A stretch of DNA of 64,000 bases, taken from an uncultured Elusimicrobia bacterium. GTDB taxonomy: Bacteria; Elusimicrobiota; Elusimicrobia; Elusimicrobiales; Elusimicrobiaceae. The position numbers were made by a program, and so were the translations under genes. Of this stretch, positions 32,084 to 41,397 are shown in pieces. Where the stretch lies: contig CAMECJ010000004.1 of the NCBI GenBank assembly GCA_945913025.1, forward strand, positions 100,745 to 164,744. The letters are read 5' to 3'. A model generated the notes under the pieces. It saw nothing but the letters and a program-made list of their open reading frames with translations, made no database searches and was not told the origin of the DNA. Positions within the stretch are counted from its first letter, which is position 1. Every line of letters begins with the position of its first letter.

Positions 32084-33355
32084 ATGGTTCGCATTAAAAA
32101 AATTACGGCACGGGAAATTTTGGATTCCCGCGGGTATCCGACCGTCGCCGCCGACGTACTGTTAGATGATGGCAACACCGGAACCGCCGCGGTGCCTAGC
32201 GGCGCTTCCACCGGCTCGCACGAAGCGCTTGAACTGCGCGACGGCGGGGAACGCTACAACGGCAAAGGCGTTTTAAAAGCCGTGGAAAATGTGGAACGCA
32301 TTTCCCAACAGCTGGCGGGAATGGACCCGTTTGACATCCGCCTCGTGGATGAAAGCATGATTGCCATGGACGGGACGGAAAATAAATCCAATCTGGGTGC
32401 CAATGCCACGCTGGCCGTTTCTATGGCCGTCCTGCGCGCCGGCTGCCACAGCGCCAAACTGCCGCTTTACCGGCATATCCGCAACGTCTACGAACTGAAA
32501 GACGACTTGTATGTGATGCCCGCGCCGATGCTCAACATCATCAACGGCGGCAAACACGCCGATTCGGGGCTGGACGTACAGGAATTTATGATCGTACCCA
32601 CCGCGCCCAAGACGTTTGCCGAAGCCTTGCGCGAAGCGAGCGAAACGTACCATTCTTTAAGAAACGTGCTCAAAGCCGAAGGCTTGGTGATTGCCGTGGG
32701 CGACGAAGGCGGATTTGCACCGAAAATCGCCAAGCACGAGGACGTGCTCAAAACCATTTTGGACGCCGCCAAAAAAGCCGGACACCCGGAAATTTCTCTG
32801 GCGATGGACTGCGCCGCCAGCGAATTTTTCAAGAACGGGGCGTACCACTTTGAAGGCAAAGATTACGACGCCGAACAAATGGCCGCCGTTTATGCCGGTT
32901 GGTGCGCCAAATATCCTATCGTTTCCATTGAAGATCCGCTTCAGGAGGATGATTGGACCGGCTGGCAGTATATCACCAAAAAACTTGGTAAAAAAATCAA
33001 TCTGGTGGGAGACGATTTGTTTGTTACCAACCTAAAACGTCTCCAACAAGGTATTGAGTTAAAAGCCGCCAATTCCATTTTGATTAAGGTCAACCAAATC
33101 GGTACCGTATCCGAAACCATTGACGTGATGGAACTGGCCAAACAAAACGGCTATTCGCGTATCGTGTCGCACCGGTCCGGCGAAACGGAAGATACGTTTA
33201 TCGCCGATTTGGCCGTCGCCACCAACGCGGGCGCCATCAAAACCGGCGCGCCCGCCCGCTCCGAACGTACGGCAAAATACAACCGCCTGCTGCAAATCGA
33301 AAGCGAGCTGGGCGAAAGAGCCGTCTACGCGCAGGACCGCGCATTTAAACGCTAA
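32084..33355 (+). CDS. eno: enolase
   Basis: Protein of 423 residues, full length. N-terminal [16 protein letters not shown], catalytic loop [16 protein letters not shown], magnesium ligands in [20 protein letters not shown] and [10 protein letters not shown], and the signature [17 protein letters not shown] plus [12 protein letters not shown]. It converts 2-phosphoglycerate to phosphoenolpyruvate in glycolysis. Translationally coupled to the following ftsB-like gene (stop and start overlap by one base). Confidence 0.96.
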   Translation: MVRIKKITAREILDSRGYPTVAADVLLDDGNTGTAAVPSGASTGSHEALELRDGGERYNGKGVLKAVENVERISQQLAGMDPFDIRLVDESMIAMDGTENKSNLGANATLAVSMAVLRAGCHSAKLPLYRHIRNVYELKDDLYVMPAPMLNIINGGKHADSGLDVQEFMIVPTAPKTFAEALREASETYHSLRNVLKAEGLVIAVGDEGGFAPKIAKHEDVLKTILDAAKKAGHPEISLAMDCAASEFFKNGAYHFEGKDYDAEQMAAVYAGWCAKYPIVSIEDPLQEDDWTGWQYITKKLGKKINLVGDDLFVTNLKRLQQGIELKAANSILIKVNQIGTVSETIDVMELAKQNGYSRIVSHRSGETEDTFIADLAVATNAGAIKTGAPARSERTAKYNRLLQIESELGERAVYAQDRAFKR

Positions 33356-33654
33356 TGACACAGGAACTCACGGACGTTTTACTTAAAAACAAAAAACCAC
33401 TGCTGCTGGCGCTGGCCGCCGCGGCAGTGGTTATCCTTTTTTTGGGCGGCAGCTTTGTCAGCCTGGCGCATAACAAACTGGAACTGCGCAAGCTGACCCG
33501 CCAAAGCGCGCAGCTGGATAAAGAGTACGACGAACTCCTCGCCAAAAAAGACCTCTTGGAAAAAGAAGACCCCGCTTATCTGGAGCACATTGCCCGCACG
33601 GAGTACCATTTGGTTAAACCGGGCGAAACGGAATTTCGTTTTCACGTTAAATAG
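33355..33654 (+). CDS. septum formation initiator family protein (FtsB/DivIC-like)
   Basis: Protein of 99 residues: short cytoplasmic N-terminus, a single transmembrane helix (about 17-37), a coiled coil (about 40-70, LRKLTRQSAQLDKEYDELLAKKDLLEKED), and the family C-terminal motif EHIARTEYHLVKPGE. FtsB-like proteins bridge the divisome at midcell. The position directly after eno is the same as ftsB in many Proteobacteria, which supports the call. Confidence 0.85.
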   Translation: MTQELTDVLLKNKKPLLLALAAAAVVILFLGGSFVSLAHNKLELRKLTRQSAQLDKEYDELLAKKDLLEKEDPAYLEHIARTEYHLVKPGETEFRFHVK

Positions 33655-33663
33655 GACGACGTT

Positions 33664-34272
33664 ATGAACATTGAAGTTATCAACCTGGGCCCCATGGACA
33701 ACTGCACCTACCTCGTAACCGAGGGGAAGGAGGCTCTTTTGATTGACCCTGCCTGGGATATGAATTTTTTAAAACATACCTTAACGCAAAAAAAATTAAA
33801 TCTGCTGGCCGTATTTTTTACGCACGGGCATTTTGACCATGTTAAATTCGCCCAAACGCTTTTGCAGGAAACGGGCGTAAAAGCCTATATCGAAAAAAAC
33901 GACGCGGAGCTTTGCGGCATTGACCCGCAATTTTTGAACGTTTATGAAGGCGCGCAGACGTTGGATATCGGGCCGTTCCACATTCACGTCATGCTCACGC
34001 CCGGCCATACGGCGGGCTGCGTTTGTATTCAGATTGGGAACGCCCTGTTCACGGGGGATACGCTGTTCCCCGGCGCGTGCGGACGGGTGGATTTGCCGTC
34101 TTCCAATCCGCGGGAAATGCGCAGAAGTTTATTAAAACTTTCCAAACTGCCGGAAGACACGCAGATTTTTGCGGGCCATAGCTACGGTGGCAAATGCAGT
34201 TCTACCATCGGGTACGAACGGCTGAAAAATCCGTTTATGCGCAACGCCATCCGCGACGAGGAAATCTTATAA
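33664..34272 (+). CDS. metallo-beta-lactamase-fold hydrolase (glyoxalase II-like)
   Basis: Protein of 202 residues with the MBL zinc motif FFTHGHFDHV, further ligands in TPGHTAGC, FTGDTLFP and FAGHSYGG. This is the short hydroxyacylglutathione hydrolase-like type that hydrolyses thioesters in the cytoplasm; the substrate is not known. Nine nucleotides after the ftsB-like gene and abutting lgt, so part of the eno operon. Confidence 0.85.
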   Translation: MNIEVINLGPMDNCTYLVTEGKEALLIDPAWDMNFLKHTLTQKKLNLLAVFFTHGHFDHVKFAQTLLQETGVKAYIEKNDAELCGIDPQFLNVYEGAQTLDIGPFHIHVMLTPGHTAGCVCIQIGNALFTGDTLFPGACGRVDLPSSNPREMRRSLLKLSKLPEDTQIFAGHSYGGKCSSTIGYERLKNPFMRNAIRDEEIL

Positions 34273-35061
34273 ATGCACCCCGTACTTCTAAAAATCGGCT
34301 CCTTTGAACTGGCCAGTTACGGACTCATGACTGCGCTCGGCTATGCGGCGGCCGCGCTTTACCTGCTGCCGCGCCTGAACAAAATCAACCTCGACAAAGA
34401 CACGTTTTGGAACCTGATTTTTATTGCGTTTATGGGCGCGCTGATTGGCGCGAAACTATTGTTCATTATCGTTTCCTGGCCGCAGCTGGGGGCAACAACG
34501 ACTGAAAAAATCGCTAACATTGTGCGGGATTTCAGGTACGGGTTCGTATTCTTCGGCGGAATGATTGTATCCGTATGTTCCCTTATTTTCTATATGAAGA
34601 AAAAAGGGCTTCCCGTTTTAAAAACGTCCGACTTTTTAATTACCGCCCTGCCGCTCGGCCACGCGCTCGGGCGTATAGGGTGTTTTTTGGCGGGGTGCTG
34701 TTACGGCCGCCCGACGAATATGCCGTGGGGAGTGATATTTACCAACCCGCACGCGTTGGTGGCGCCGGAACTGTTGGGCGTACCGCTCCACCCTACGCAG
34801 TTGTATGAAGCGGGCGGAAACCTTATTTTGTTCTTTATTCTGCGCAGACTATATCGTAAACCGCATAAAAACGGAATGATTTTACTGGCATACGTTGCTT
34901 GTTATGCGTTTATGCGTTTTATGATTGAATTTTTCCGCGGGGACTTCCGCGGCGAATACATACTGGGGCTTTCCCCCTCGCAACTGATTTCACTTTTAAC
35001 CGCGCTGGCCGCCGGAGCGTTTTGGATTTATCTACAGAAAAAGGAAGTAAAAAATGGCTGA
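34273..35061 (+). CDS. lgt: prolipoprotein diacylglyceryl transferase
   Basis: Protein of 262 residues with seven hydrophobic helices and the Lgt signature GHALGRIGCFLAGCCYGRPT near residue 130, together with RYGFVFFGG and HPTQLYEA. It transfers diacylglycerol from phosphatidylglycerol to the lipobox cysteine of prolipoproteins, consistent with the lipoproteins found in this window. Start directly follows the MBL gene stop; overlaps the pseudouridine synthase gene by 8 nt. Confidence 0.94.
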   Translation: MHPVLLKIGSFELASYGLMTALGYAAAALYLLPRLNKINLDKDTFWNLIFIAFMGALIGAKLLFIIVSWPQLGATTTEKIANIVRDFRYGFVFFGGMIVSVCSLIFYMKKKGLPVLKTSDFLITALPLGHALGRIGCFLAGCCYGRPTNMPWGVIFTNPHALVAPELLGVPLHPTQLYEAGGNLILFFILRRLYRKPHKNGMILLAYVACYAFMRFMIEFFRGDFRGEYILGLSPSQLISLLTALAAGAFWIYLQKKEVKNG

Positions 35062-35962
35062 AAAAAAGACTGTCGTATTTCAAGGATATTCCCGCCGCTT
35101 GGACGTGTTTGTGTCCGACGAGTTGGAAACGCTTTCGCGCTCTTTGGTGCAAAAACTGATTAAGGACGGGCACGTTACCGTCAACGGCAAAAAAGTAAAA
35201 CCGTCCTGGCCGCTGACTGAGGGCGAAACAGTGGAAATCGAACTGCCCGCAGCGGAAAGCAAAACCAAACTGTCCGATTTAGTTATTCACGACGATAAAG
35301 ATTTCTTCGTTTTAATTAAACCCGCCGGAATGCTCGTACACCCGCAAAGCCCCGTGTGGGAAGAACACCCCGAAGCCGTTTTCTCTTCCGAGGAAACCTT
35401 AGTGTCCGTCATTTTGGCAAACCCGCCCAAAGGGTTTGATTTATCCACTCCCCGTGCGGGTCTGGTGCACCGCTTGGACCGCGAAACAAGCGGTGTAATG
35501 GTAGTTGCCAAAAATCCGGAATTTCAAGCGGAAATGGTAGCATTGTTTTCCAACAGGGAAGTGCATAAAACGTACCACTCCATCGCCTGCGGCGAAGTGC
35601 CCGGCGATGAGGGAATTATTGACGTGCCGATAGGCCGCGTAGCAGGCGGAAAAATAAAAGCGTCCGACGTGGGGCGAGAGGCCGTAACCGGCTACAAAGT
35701 GCTGGAGCGAAAAAACGGGTTTACCTACATCGAACTTTACCCCAAAACGGGCCGCACCAACCAGTTACGCGTGCATTTAAGCTGGCTGGGGTACCCCGTA
35801 CTGGGCGACTGGCTGTACCGCGGCGCAACGGCAGACCGCTTAATGTTGCATGCGCGGCGGATAGAATTTAAACATCCGTTGACGGGCAAAAAACTCAAGT
35901 TTGAGGCGCCCGTTCCTCCGGATTTTGAAGCGGCTTGGAAACGCGTAACGAAAGAGAAATAA
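35054..35962 (+). CDS. rluD: RluD-type RNA pseudouridine synthase
   Basis: Protein of 302 residues. N-terminal S4 RNA-binding domain (RLDVFVSDELETLSRSLVQKLIKDGHVTVNGKKVK), catalytic aspartate in LVHRLDRETSGVMVVAKN, and TGRTNQLRVHLSWLGYPVLGD. It isomerises uridines in 23S rRNA; the RluD assignment is by architecture. An unusual 10-15-residue insertion lies before the catalytic motif (PVWEEHPEAVFSSEET). Last gene of the eno-ftsB-MBL-lgt operon. Confidence 0.88.
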   Translation: MAEKKTVVFQGYSRRLDVFVSDELETLSRSLVQKLIKDGHVTVNGKKVKPSWPLTEGETVEIELPAAESKTKLSDLVIHDDKDFFVLIKPAGMLVHPQSPVWEEHPEAVFSSEETLVSVILANPPKGFDLSTPRAGLVHRLDRETSGVMVVAKNPEFQAEMVALFSNREVHKTYHSIACGEVPGDEGIIDVPIGRVAGGKIKASDVGREAVTGYKVLERKNGFTYIELYPKTGRTNQLRVHLSWLGYPVLGDWLYRGATADRLMLHARRIEFKHPLTGKKLKFEAPVPPDFEAAWKRVTKEK

Positions 35963-36032
35963 TTAAAACATCGCCTGTAAAAAGCGTTTTTGCAATACAC
36001 GGGGAAAATCCATCGTTAAAAACGATTTAAAA

Positions 36033-36827
36033 TCAGCATTTTTCCGGTGTTGTTTGGCGGAGGATTTGCAGCATTTGCGTGTGGATCCGTCCGTTAGTGG
36101 CCAGGAGCGTTTTGCCGTAATCTTGAATGTGTTTGAATTTTTTTCCGTCAAATCCCGTTACTTTTCCGCCCGCTTCCTGTAAAATCAAGATACCGGCCGA
36201 CACATCCCACGGGTTCAAAGCGTCTTCCCAGTAGCCGTCGGCGCGTCCGGCGGCCAGCCAGCACAAATCCAACGCGGCCGAGCCCAGCCTCCGCACGTCG
36301 TGCGAATTGTTTAAAAATCCTTCAAAACGCTTGAGCAGCGCCGGCATCCGTTCAAAACGGTCGTACGGAAAACCGGTAATCAGCAGGGAATTTTGCAGTT
36401 TGGACACGTTGGAAACGTGGATTTTTTTACCGTTCAGCGTGGCTCCTTTTCCTTTTTGAGCCAAAAAGGTTTCGCCCGTAACGGCGTTTTTTACGCCGCC
36501 CAAAACGGGTTCGTTCTTATAAAAAAGCGCGATGGATGTGCTGCATTGGGGAAAGGTGTGGGCGAAGTTGGTAGTACCGTCAATGGGGTCCACTACCCAG
36601 GTGTAATCGCTGCCCGTATTTTTCAGGCCGTTTTCTTCGGCCAGATAATCGTGCTGCGGAAAATTTTTGCGAATGACGGACAGCACGGCTTTCTGTGCGG
36701 CTACATCAGCCGCAGTAACCAGATTGGCTTTGCCTTTCAGTTCGTAATCCACTTTGCCGAATTTGGCGCGCACCACTTTGGCGGCCGCCTCCAAGGCTTG
36801 TTGCAGAACGGTAAATTCTTTTTTCAT
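36033..36827 (-). CDS. suhB: inositol monophosphatase family protein
   Basis: Protein of 264 residues with the metal-binding motifs of inositol monophosphatases: AEENG, WVVDPIDGTTNFAHTFP and NPWDVSAGILILQEAGGKVT. It dephosphorylates inositol phosphates or related substrates; SuhB proteins also act on rRNA transcription complexes in some bacteria. It overlaps the preceding nuclease gene by 4 nt, making a two-gene operon. Confidence 0.9.
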   Translation of the reverse strand: MKKEFTVLQQALEAAAKVVRAKFGKVDYELKGKANLVTAADVAAQKAVLSVIRKNFPQHDYLAEENGLKNTGSDYTWVVDPIDGTTNFAHTFPQCSTSIALFYKNEPVLGGVKNAVTGETFLAQKGKGATLNGKKIHVSNVSKLQNSLLITGFPYDRFERMPALLKRFEGFLNNSHDVRRLGSAALDLCWLAAGRADGYWEDALNPWDVSAGILILQEAGGKVTGFDGKKFKHIQDYGKTLLATNGRIHTQMLQILRQTTPEKC

Positions 36828-38314
36828 TTTTTAAGATTCAGTACGTCGGCTTCTTTGAGTTTATTTTCCAAATCCAACATCGCTTTGCAGTCGTCCTCAT
36901 TGTACATCAGCACTTTTTTCAGCAAATCGTCGTTGCCGGTTTTCAGCCAGTTGGTAAAATAAACCATACTGTCCATTGCGCCGCAGTCGTCCTGCCGCCA
37001 GTTAAACCCGAAGGCGGGCGCGGCGGCTTTTAACGAAAAACTCGGCGCGGGCAGATAAAAAGCTTTGTTGACGGCCACTTTCAGGTCGTAGCAGATATTG
37101 CACAACGCTTTTAATTTGGCGGCGTCCTGCGGGTTTTTGTCCGCCAGATTTTTCATTTTTTTAACTTCGTACTCCGTCCAATGGTAGAGGGCGGTGTCGG
37201 AAAAATCTTTTACGTAATCGTAAAATTGTTCGAAAATTTTAATTTCTTCTTCCGGCGTTTTGGCCACGAAGCTGACGTACTTATCCTCTTCTTTATCCCA
37301 AATTCCGATTAAGTAGACGAAAGAGACGTTGTCTTTCGTGAAGGTTTCCGTCGCTTCAAAATCAAAATACAAATTGTATTTTTTGGCGGGCGGGGGGAAG
37401 TGCCCCGCTTCGCGCAGCACGGGTTTATGGTGCAGATAGGCTTGGGCGTTATAATAGGAGTCGGTGGCATAGGGTTCTTCCAGAATACCGCGCAATTTTT
37501 CAAGCCCCGCGCGCGCAACGTCGTCGGTCGTGTGCATACCGTTGATTTTCAGGCATTGGCGCATTTCGGTATTTAGCGCGGGCAGCATCAGCAAATCTTT
37601 GCTCTGGGCGACCGTTTTGTTGGCGTACACGCGCCACGGCGCGCCGGCGGCTTTGGGCGGTTTGTGCGCTTCGGGCTTGGCGAGCCCGTCGCGGATGTTG
37701 CGCCAGTAAGCCAGTTCGCGGGCCAAGCGGTCGCAATGGTCTTGGTATTCCACGTTGATTTGGCGGTCCTTTAAAAATACGCGTGCGTAGTCCGGCGTAT
37801 ATTTTTGCGTAACGCCCAATATGCGGTTAAGCAGACAGACCTGCAGCGCGTAATGTTCCTTTAAATCGTGCGCCCGTTTGAATTGGTATAAGCGGTAATG
37901 GTAATTGCCGAACACGCTTTTTGCGTCGTCAAAGCGGACGAGCAGATTTACGCTGCCGTAGGTGCTTTCCGGCAGGTTCCACAGTTGGGCGTTGGCGATG
38001 GCGGATTCCCCGCGCGCCATAGCGGCCAATGTATTTTTAAAGCGTTCGGTTTCGTTATCCGCGGAAATAAAAACGACGCCCTGAAATTCTTTTTTAATCC
38101 ATTCGTCGCGGGTGTGGCGGTCGGTGCGTATTTTTAAATTTTCGTAGCGGTTTGCTTCGGGTACGGCTTCTTCGCGCGGAGCGTGAAATGCGCACCATAT
38201 GCTGAACGGATCTTCCAAAAGCGTATACATTCGGGAAGCGTTAAAATCCCGCTGGTCGGGGGTGCGGCCGTCCGATAGGGTATTAAATAAAAGTTGAAGG
38301 TCTTGCTCAGTCAT
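36824..38314 (-). CDS. TM0106-type RecB-like nuclease with RNase H-like domain
   Basis: Protein of 496 residues. The N-terminal ~280 residues resemble the RecB-like nuclease region of TM0106 proteins (DFNASRMYTLLEDPFSIWCAFHAP, GVVFISADNETERFKNTLAAMARG). The C-terminal ~200 residues are a predicted RNase H-like/DEDD exonuclease (PF13482): YLYFDFEATE-like motif NLYFDFEATET, LYHWTEYEVKKM, and YNEDDCKAM. DNA repair or nucleic-acid turnover is expected; unstudied in this group. A TAAAAT box lies 9 nt before the ATG on the minus strand. Confidence 0.75.
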   Translation of the reverse strand: MTEQDLQLLFNTLSDGRTPDQRDFNASRMYTLLEDPFSIWCAFHAPREEAVPEANRYENLKIRTDRHTRDEWIKKEFQGVVFISADNETERFKNTLAAMARGESAIANAQLWNLPESTYGSVNLLVRFDDAKSVFGNYHYRLYQFKRAHDLKEHYALQVCLLNRILGVTQKYTPDYARVFLKDRQINVEYQDHCDRLARELAYWRNIRDGLAKPEAHKPPKAAGAPWRVYANKTVAQSKDLLMLPALNTEMRQCLKINGMHTTDDVARAGLEKLRGILEEPYATDSYYNAQAYLHHKPVLREAGHFPPPAKKYNLYFDFEATETFTKDNVSFVYLIGIWDKEEDKYVSFVAKTPEEEIKIFEQFYDYVKDFSDTALYHWTEYEVKKMKNLADKNPQDAAKLKALCNICYDLKVAVNKAFYLPAPSFSLKAAAPAFGFNWRQDDCGAMDSMVYFTNWLKTGNDDLLKKVLMYNEDDCKAMLDLENKLKEADVLNLKK

Positions 38315-38411
38315 TCTACAGCTATTTTAGCTTTTTTAGAGCGGGAATAAAACCGTTTTCTGCCCGCTTGCCAACGCGGCGTTTATTTTGGTAGCATACA
38401 ATTTTACGAAT

Positions 38412-38900
38412 ATGATAGAAATTGTACAAGAAAAAATTGCTTCCGGCGGTTTATTGACTCCGGATAAAATTTTACCGGTAACCGGAGAAACGGACAAGAA
38501 AACGCTTATCTTCCGGTTGGTACAAACCGCCTGCCGCGGACTGGAGCGGGTGGACGTTGCCGAGGCGGCGGCCCAAGTGCTTAAGCGCGAGGAAGGCCTT
38601 GGCACCGCGCTTGAAACGGGGTTGGCTATTCCGCACGCGCGGTTGGAAGAGTTGGACGATTTTGCTGCGGCTGCGGCGGTTTTATCCCGCCCGCTGACGG
38701 ACGAAAAACATCTGAAAAAGCCGACAAAGGTGATGTTTTTATTCTTGTCGCCGGATAATCCCTCTTTTTTTAAACGCCATTTGCGGCTGTTGTCTTTCTT
38801 GGCCGAAACGTTTCAGCCGGCCCTCATAGAAGAACTGGCGGGGGAACAGAATCCGGCGCGCGTGGCGGAAATCCTTGCCCGCGTGAATATGGTAAAATAA
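38412..38900 (+). CDS. PTS fructose-type EIIA (PtsN-like) domain protein
   Basis: Protein of 162 residues with the EIIA(Fru/Ntr) phosphorylation site ETGLAIPHAR (His near residue 77) and VMFLFLSPDN. The start ATG at 38412 has TACAAT 9 nt upstream. Likely a regulatory phosphocarrier, as no EIIB/EIIC genes are near. The following def gene starts 4 nt after the stop. Confidence 0.85.
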   Translation: MIEIVQEKIASGGLLTPDKILPVTGETDKKTLIFRLVQTACRGLERVDVAEAAAQVLKREEGLGTALETGLAIPHARLEELDDFAAAAAVLSRPLTDEKHLKKPTKVMFLFLSPDNPSFFKRHLRLLSFLAETFQPALIEELAGEQNPARVAEILARVNMVK

Positions 38901-38904
38901 CTGT

Positions 38905-39429
38905 ATGGCAATACTGCGCGTAACCAAATATGGCGAAGATATCCTCCGCCAAAAATTAAAACCCGTTGATTTTGAAACGATTAAACCCATTCTGCCCAAA
39001 CTTTTGCAGGATATGGAAGAAACGTGTCTTGCGGTGCGCGGCGTGGGGCTGGCGGCCAACCAAATCGGGTTGGATTACCGTCTGGCGGTTATTTTAATAC
39101 CGGAGTCGGACGAAGAAAATGCGCCGCTCAAACGTTACGTTATTATTAATCCTGAAATCGTGTCCATGCGAGGGGAAAAGCTGGAAGAAGAAGGATGTCT
39201 TTCGCTGCCAGGGCTGTGGGCCGAGGTCAAGCGCGCCACGGACGTTACGCTGAAATATACCGACGAAAACGGCAAGGAACAGGTCAAACGCGCGCGCGGG
39301 TTACTCGCCAAGGCGTTCCAGCACGAAGTGGACCACTTGGACGGCAAGCTGTTTGTCGATTTGGTGGACCCGAAACTCAAGCCGGAGTTAAAAAAAGCCA
39401 TTAAAAAACTGCGGCCGAAATGGAACTGA
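38905..39429 (+). CDS. def: peptide deformylase
   Basis: Protein of 174 residues with all three deformylase motifs: GVGLAANQIG, EEGCLSLPG and QHEVDHLDGKLF. It removes the N-terminal formyl group of nascent proteins using a metal bound by Cys and two His. TAAAAT at 38893-38898, inside the end of the PTS gene, ends six nucleotides before the ATG, so a separate leaderless transcript is possible. Confidence 0.95.
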   Translation: MAILRVTKYGEDILRQKLKPVDFETIKPILPKLLQDMEETCLAVRGVGLAANQIGLDYRLAVILIPESDEENAPLKRYVIINPEIVSMRGEKLEEEGCLSLPGLWAEVKRATDVTLKYTDENGKEQVKRARGLLAKAFQHEVDHLDGKLFVDLVDPKLKPELKKAIKKLRPKWN

Positions 39430-39444
39430 TTTTTTAGTATAATG

Positions 39445-39479
39445 CGCCCCGGAACAAAACAAAGTTCCGGGGCGTTTTT
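39445..39479. terminator. terminator between def and a pilin gene
   Basis: CGCCCCGGAAC / GTTCCGGGGCG (39445-39455 / 39464-39474) followed by five T. Confidence 0.88.
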
Positions 39480-39499
39480 GGTGTTGGAGTTGCGCAGCG

Positions 39500-40033
39500 T
39501 CAGCGGAAATAATCGTAGCCATGGTAATTGCGTTCGAACGTAAATCCCATGACTTTGGTGCAAAAATCTCCTTTGGCGTAGTTGGTGCGTCTGTCTCTTT
39601 CTACACAAAACAGTTCGTCTCCGGAGGATATTTCGCTTTTAATATACGCGAATCCGGCGCACGGGTACGGGCCTTGGGTAAATACGGCGAAAAGATCATT
39701 CCATAACGTGGATTTCCCAATAACAAGGGCGTAATCTTTCCCCAGTTTTAACGTGTTTCCCGTTCCGACGCTCAAGCCACAGGCCGTTCCCTGTTGGGAT
39801 GGAAGGGGAAAATCCAGGTCCAGGCCGTCAAAATTTTCCGGCCAGCTGCCGTTTGCCAGAAAATAGCTTTGCACCGCTTTGTTTAGCCCGTTAATGGCCG
39901 TATACAGTTGTGCGGCGCGCGATTTGGCTACCGTTTTTTGGTACTGTGGCAGGGCGATTGCGGATAAAACGCCGATAATGAGTACGACGACTAATAATTC
40001 AATAAGTGTAAACCCATCGGTGCGTTTGTGCAT
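39500..40033 (-). CDS. type IV pilin-like protein
   Basis: Protein of 177 residues. Prepilin leader MHKRTDG, cleavage before FTLIELLVVVLIIGVLSAIALPQYQ (the conserved hydrophobic helix with Glu5), then a variable domain with four cysteines (CGLS, CAGF, CVER, CTKV). Start at 40033 because AGGAGAACAAT precedes it; an apparent upstream extension is untranslated leader. Such pilins or pseudopilins are exported and assembled by the type IV pilus or type II secretion machinery. One of three in this window. Confidence 0.9.
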   Translation of the reverse strand: MHKRTDGFTLIELLVVVLIIGVLSAIALPQYQKTVAKSRAAQLYTAINGLNKAVQSYFLANGSWPENFDGLDLDFPLPSQQGTACGLSVGTGNTLKLGKDYALVIGKSTLWNDLFAVFTQGPYPCAGFAYIKSEISSGDELFCVERDRRTNYAKGDFCTKVMGFTFERNYHGYDYFR

Positions 40034-40392
40034 ATTGTTCTCCTGTTTATTCCATCCGTTTTTGGAGAACGCGCTGCAAAAAAACGGCTGCCATATCCGA
40101 GCTAATCCTAGTAACCCAAATATAAACAGCCGCGGTTTGCCGTCCTTGCGGGCGGCAAACACTTGACGCAAAACAACCGGGTAATTAGTCCGTTTATTTT
40201 GCGTCCGAAACGACTGTTCTTGGACTAGGATTATGCCTTTGGCGTACCAAAAGCGCACCGTATGCCTTATACGGTTCCAAAAACAGATTAAATTTGTAAC
40301 CGGGTTTTTTCGGACCCGGGGTCCAACAATAAAACTCCTTTGCTGGAATGATTTATTTTAGCATATTTGTTTTTTTGATAGACGGCCCGGGT
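40034..40392. other. long upstream region of the pilin gene, full of hairpins
   Basis: No gene. Inverted repeats present: TTTGCCGTCCTTGC-GGGCGGCAAA type (about 40136-40160), GTGCGC...GTACGCC-like near 40230-40255, GTATGC...GCATAC near 40258-40275, and GGACCCGGGGTCC (near 40312). The run of short stems looks like a structured 5' untranslated RNA for the pilin mRNA. Confidence 0.45.
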
Positions 40393-41139
40393 CTATTTTG
40401 TCTTACCCTGTGCGGCTACGGCGGCCATTTTGCGTTGGATTTCTTGCGGATTTCCCAAAAAGTAATCTTTTTGCAAAATGCGCCCGTTGTTAAATTCAAA
40501 TACGTACGGCACGCCCGTGGGCAGGTTTAAATTGACGATTTCTTCGTCGGACATGTTTTTTAAATACTTTACAATCCCGCGTAAACTGTTGCCGTGCGCC
40601 GCCACCAAAATTTCGTCCGCATCGGCCAAACGGGGGAAAATCACTTCTTCCCAGTACGGCATTAACCGTTCCACCGTGTCTTGTAAAGATTCCGTCAGCG
40701 GCAAATAGGCCGGCGGAAGGTTTTCGTAGCGTTTGTCGTTTTGCGGCGCGCGCGGGTCGTCCGGACTTAATGCGGGCGGGCGGACGCCGTAACTTCTGCG
40801 CCAGATTTTGACTTGTTCTTCTCCGTACTTTTCGGCGGTTTCGGCTTTGTTGAGGCCTTGCAATGCGCCGTAATGTTTTTCGTTCAGCCGCCAGTCTTTT
40901 TCCACGGGCAGCCAGTCTTGGTCCAGTGCATCTAACACTTCGTTTAGCGTTTTGACCGCGCGTTTTAAGTAAGATGTATACGCCGCATCAAAATAAAATC
41001 CGGCTTTTTTTAGCAGTTTTCCGGCGCGGCGGGCTTCGCGCAGCCCCAGCGGTGTCAGGTCTACATCCGTCCAGCCCGTAAAACGGTTTTCCAAATTCCA
41101 TTGGCTTTGCCCGTGGCGCAAAAGTACGATTCTCTTCAT
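40393..41139 (-). CDS. gpmA: 2,3-bisphosphoglycerate-dependent phosphoglycerate mutase
   Basis: Protein of 248 residues. Phosphohistidine motif [20 protein letters not shown] (His9), [12 protein letters not shown], and second catalytic histidine in [10 protein letters not shown]. It interconverts 3- and 2-phosphoglycerate. A cofactor-independent isoenzyme (gpmI) is at 59-60.5 kb, so the genome carries both. Good ribosome-binding site AAAGGAGGAGATTT. Confidence 0.95.
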   Translation of the reverse strand: MKRIVLLRHGQSQWNLENRFTGWTDVDLTPLGLREARRAGKLLKKAGFYFDAAYTSYLKRAVKTLNEVLDALDQDWLPVEKDWRLNEKHYGALQGLNKAETAEKYGEEQVKIWRRSYGVRPPALSPDDPRAPQNDKRYENLPPAYLPLTESLQDTVERLMPYWEEVIFPRLADADEILVAAHGNSLRGIVKYLKNMSDEEIVNLNLPTGVPYVFEFNNGRILQKDYFLGNPQEIQRKMAAVAAQGKTK

Positions 41140-41207
41140 AAATCTCCTCCTTTATATTGGGGAGTATAACGGTCTTTTTATTTTGTATTGCGTATAAAAA
41201 AGGTTAG

Positions 41208-41236
41208 TTGCGTATTTTTTGGAATTTTACTATACT
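41208..41236 (+). promoter_or_regulatory. promoter of the lysA-lysC leader
   Basis: TTGCGT (41208-41213), 17-bp spacer, TATACT (41231-41236). The box ends six nucleotides before the ATG of the leader ORF at 41243, the same spacing as other leaderless genes here. Confidence 0.75.
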
Positions 41237-41242
41237 AACTTT

Positions 41243-41335
41243 ATGAGCTTTATTCTATCCGTCAAACGTGTAAGCAAACAGGACAAGAGCAAAAAACGCT
41301 CTTGCGCCTCAGCTTACAATTTTGCGGAAAAATAG
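41243..41335 (+). CDS. leader peptide with clustered lysine codons (candidate lysine attenuation peptide)
   Basis: ORF of 30 codons plus TAG, shorter than usual gene-calling limits. Residues 8-18 contain five lysines (V-K-R-V-S-K-Q-D-K-S-K-K-R), ending in an AAA AAA pair at 41291-41296. A sixth lysine is residue 30. Serine is equally frequent overall (six), but lysine is the clustered residue. It starts on a probable leaderless mRNA. The ribosome stalling at the Lys codons would lie over the first hairpin of the attenuator, while a ribosome reaching the stop codon would lie next to the antiterminator strand. No homology is claimed. Confidence 0.65.
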   Translation: MSFILSVKRVSKQDKSKKRSCASAYNFAEK

Positions 41336-41397
41336 CGCTTTACTTAATATAACCGGTTTGCAACGCTCCCGCTTAATTGTAAGCGGGAGCTTTTTTT
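41284..41397 (+). promoter_or_regulatory. transcription attenuator upstream of lysA (antiterminator versus terminator)
   Basis: Hairpin 1: CAAGAGC / GCTCTTG (41284-41290 / 41298-41304) inside the leader ORF. Antiterminator: GCTTACAATT (41312-41321) is perfectly complementary to AATTGTAAGC (41375-41384). Terminator: GCTCCCGCTT / AAGCGGGAGC (41365-41374 / 41381-41390) plus seven T. The antiterminator uses the loop and part of the 3' arm of the terminator, so the two cannot coexist. Confidence 0.75.

Noticed and set aside
41243..41397. L-box (lysine) riboswitch or T-box as an explanation of the lysA leader
   Set aside because: The leader is only about 155 nt from start site to T-run, half of it an ORF. 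No T-box sequence (AGGGTGGNACCGCG-like) or five-helix lysine aptamer arrangement could be seen. A covariance-model search would settle it.
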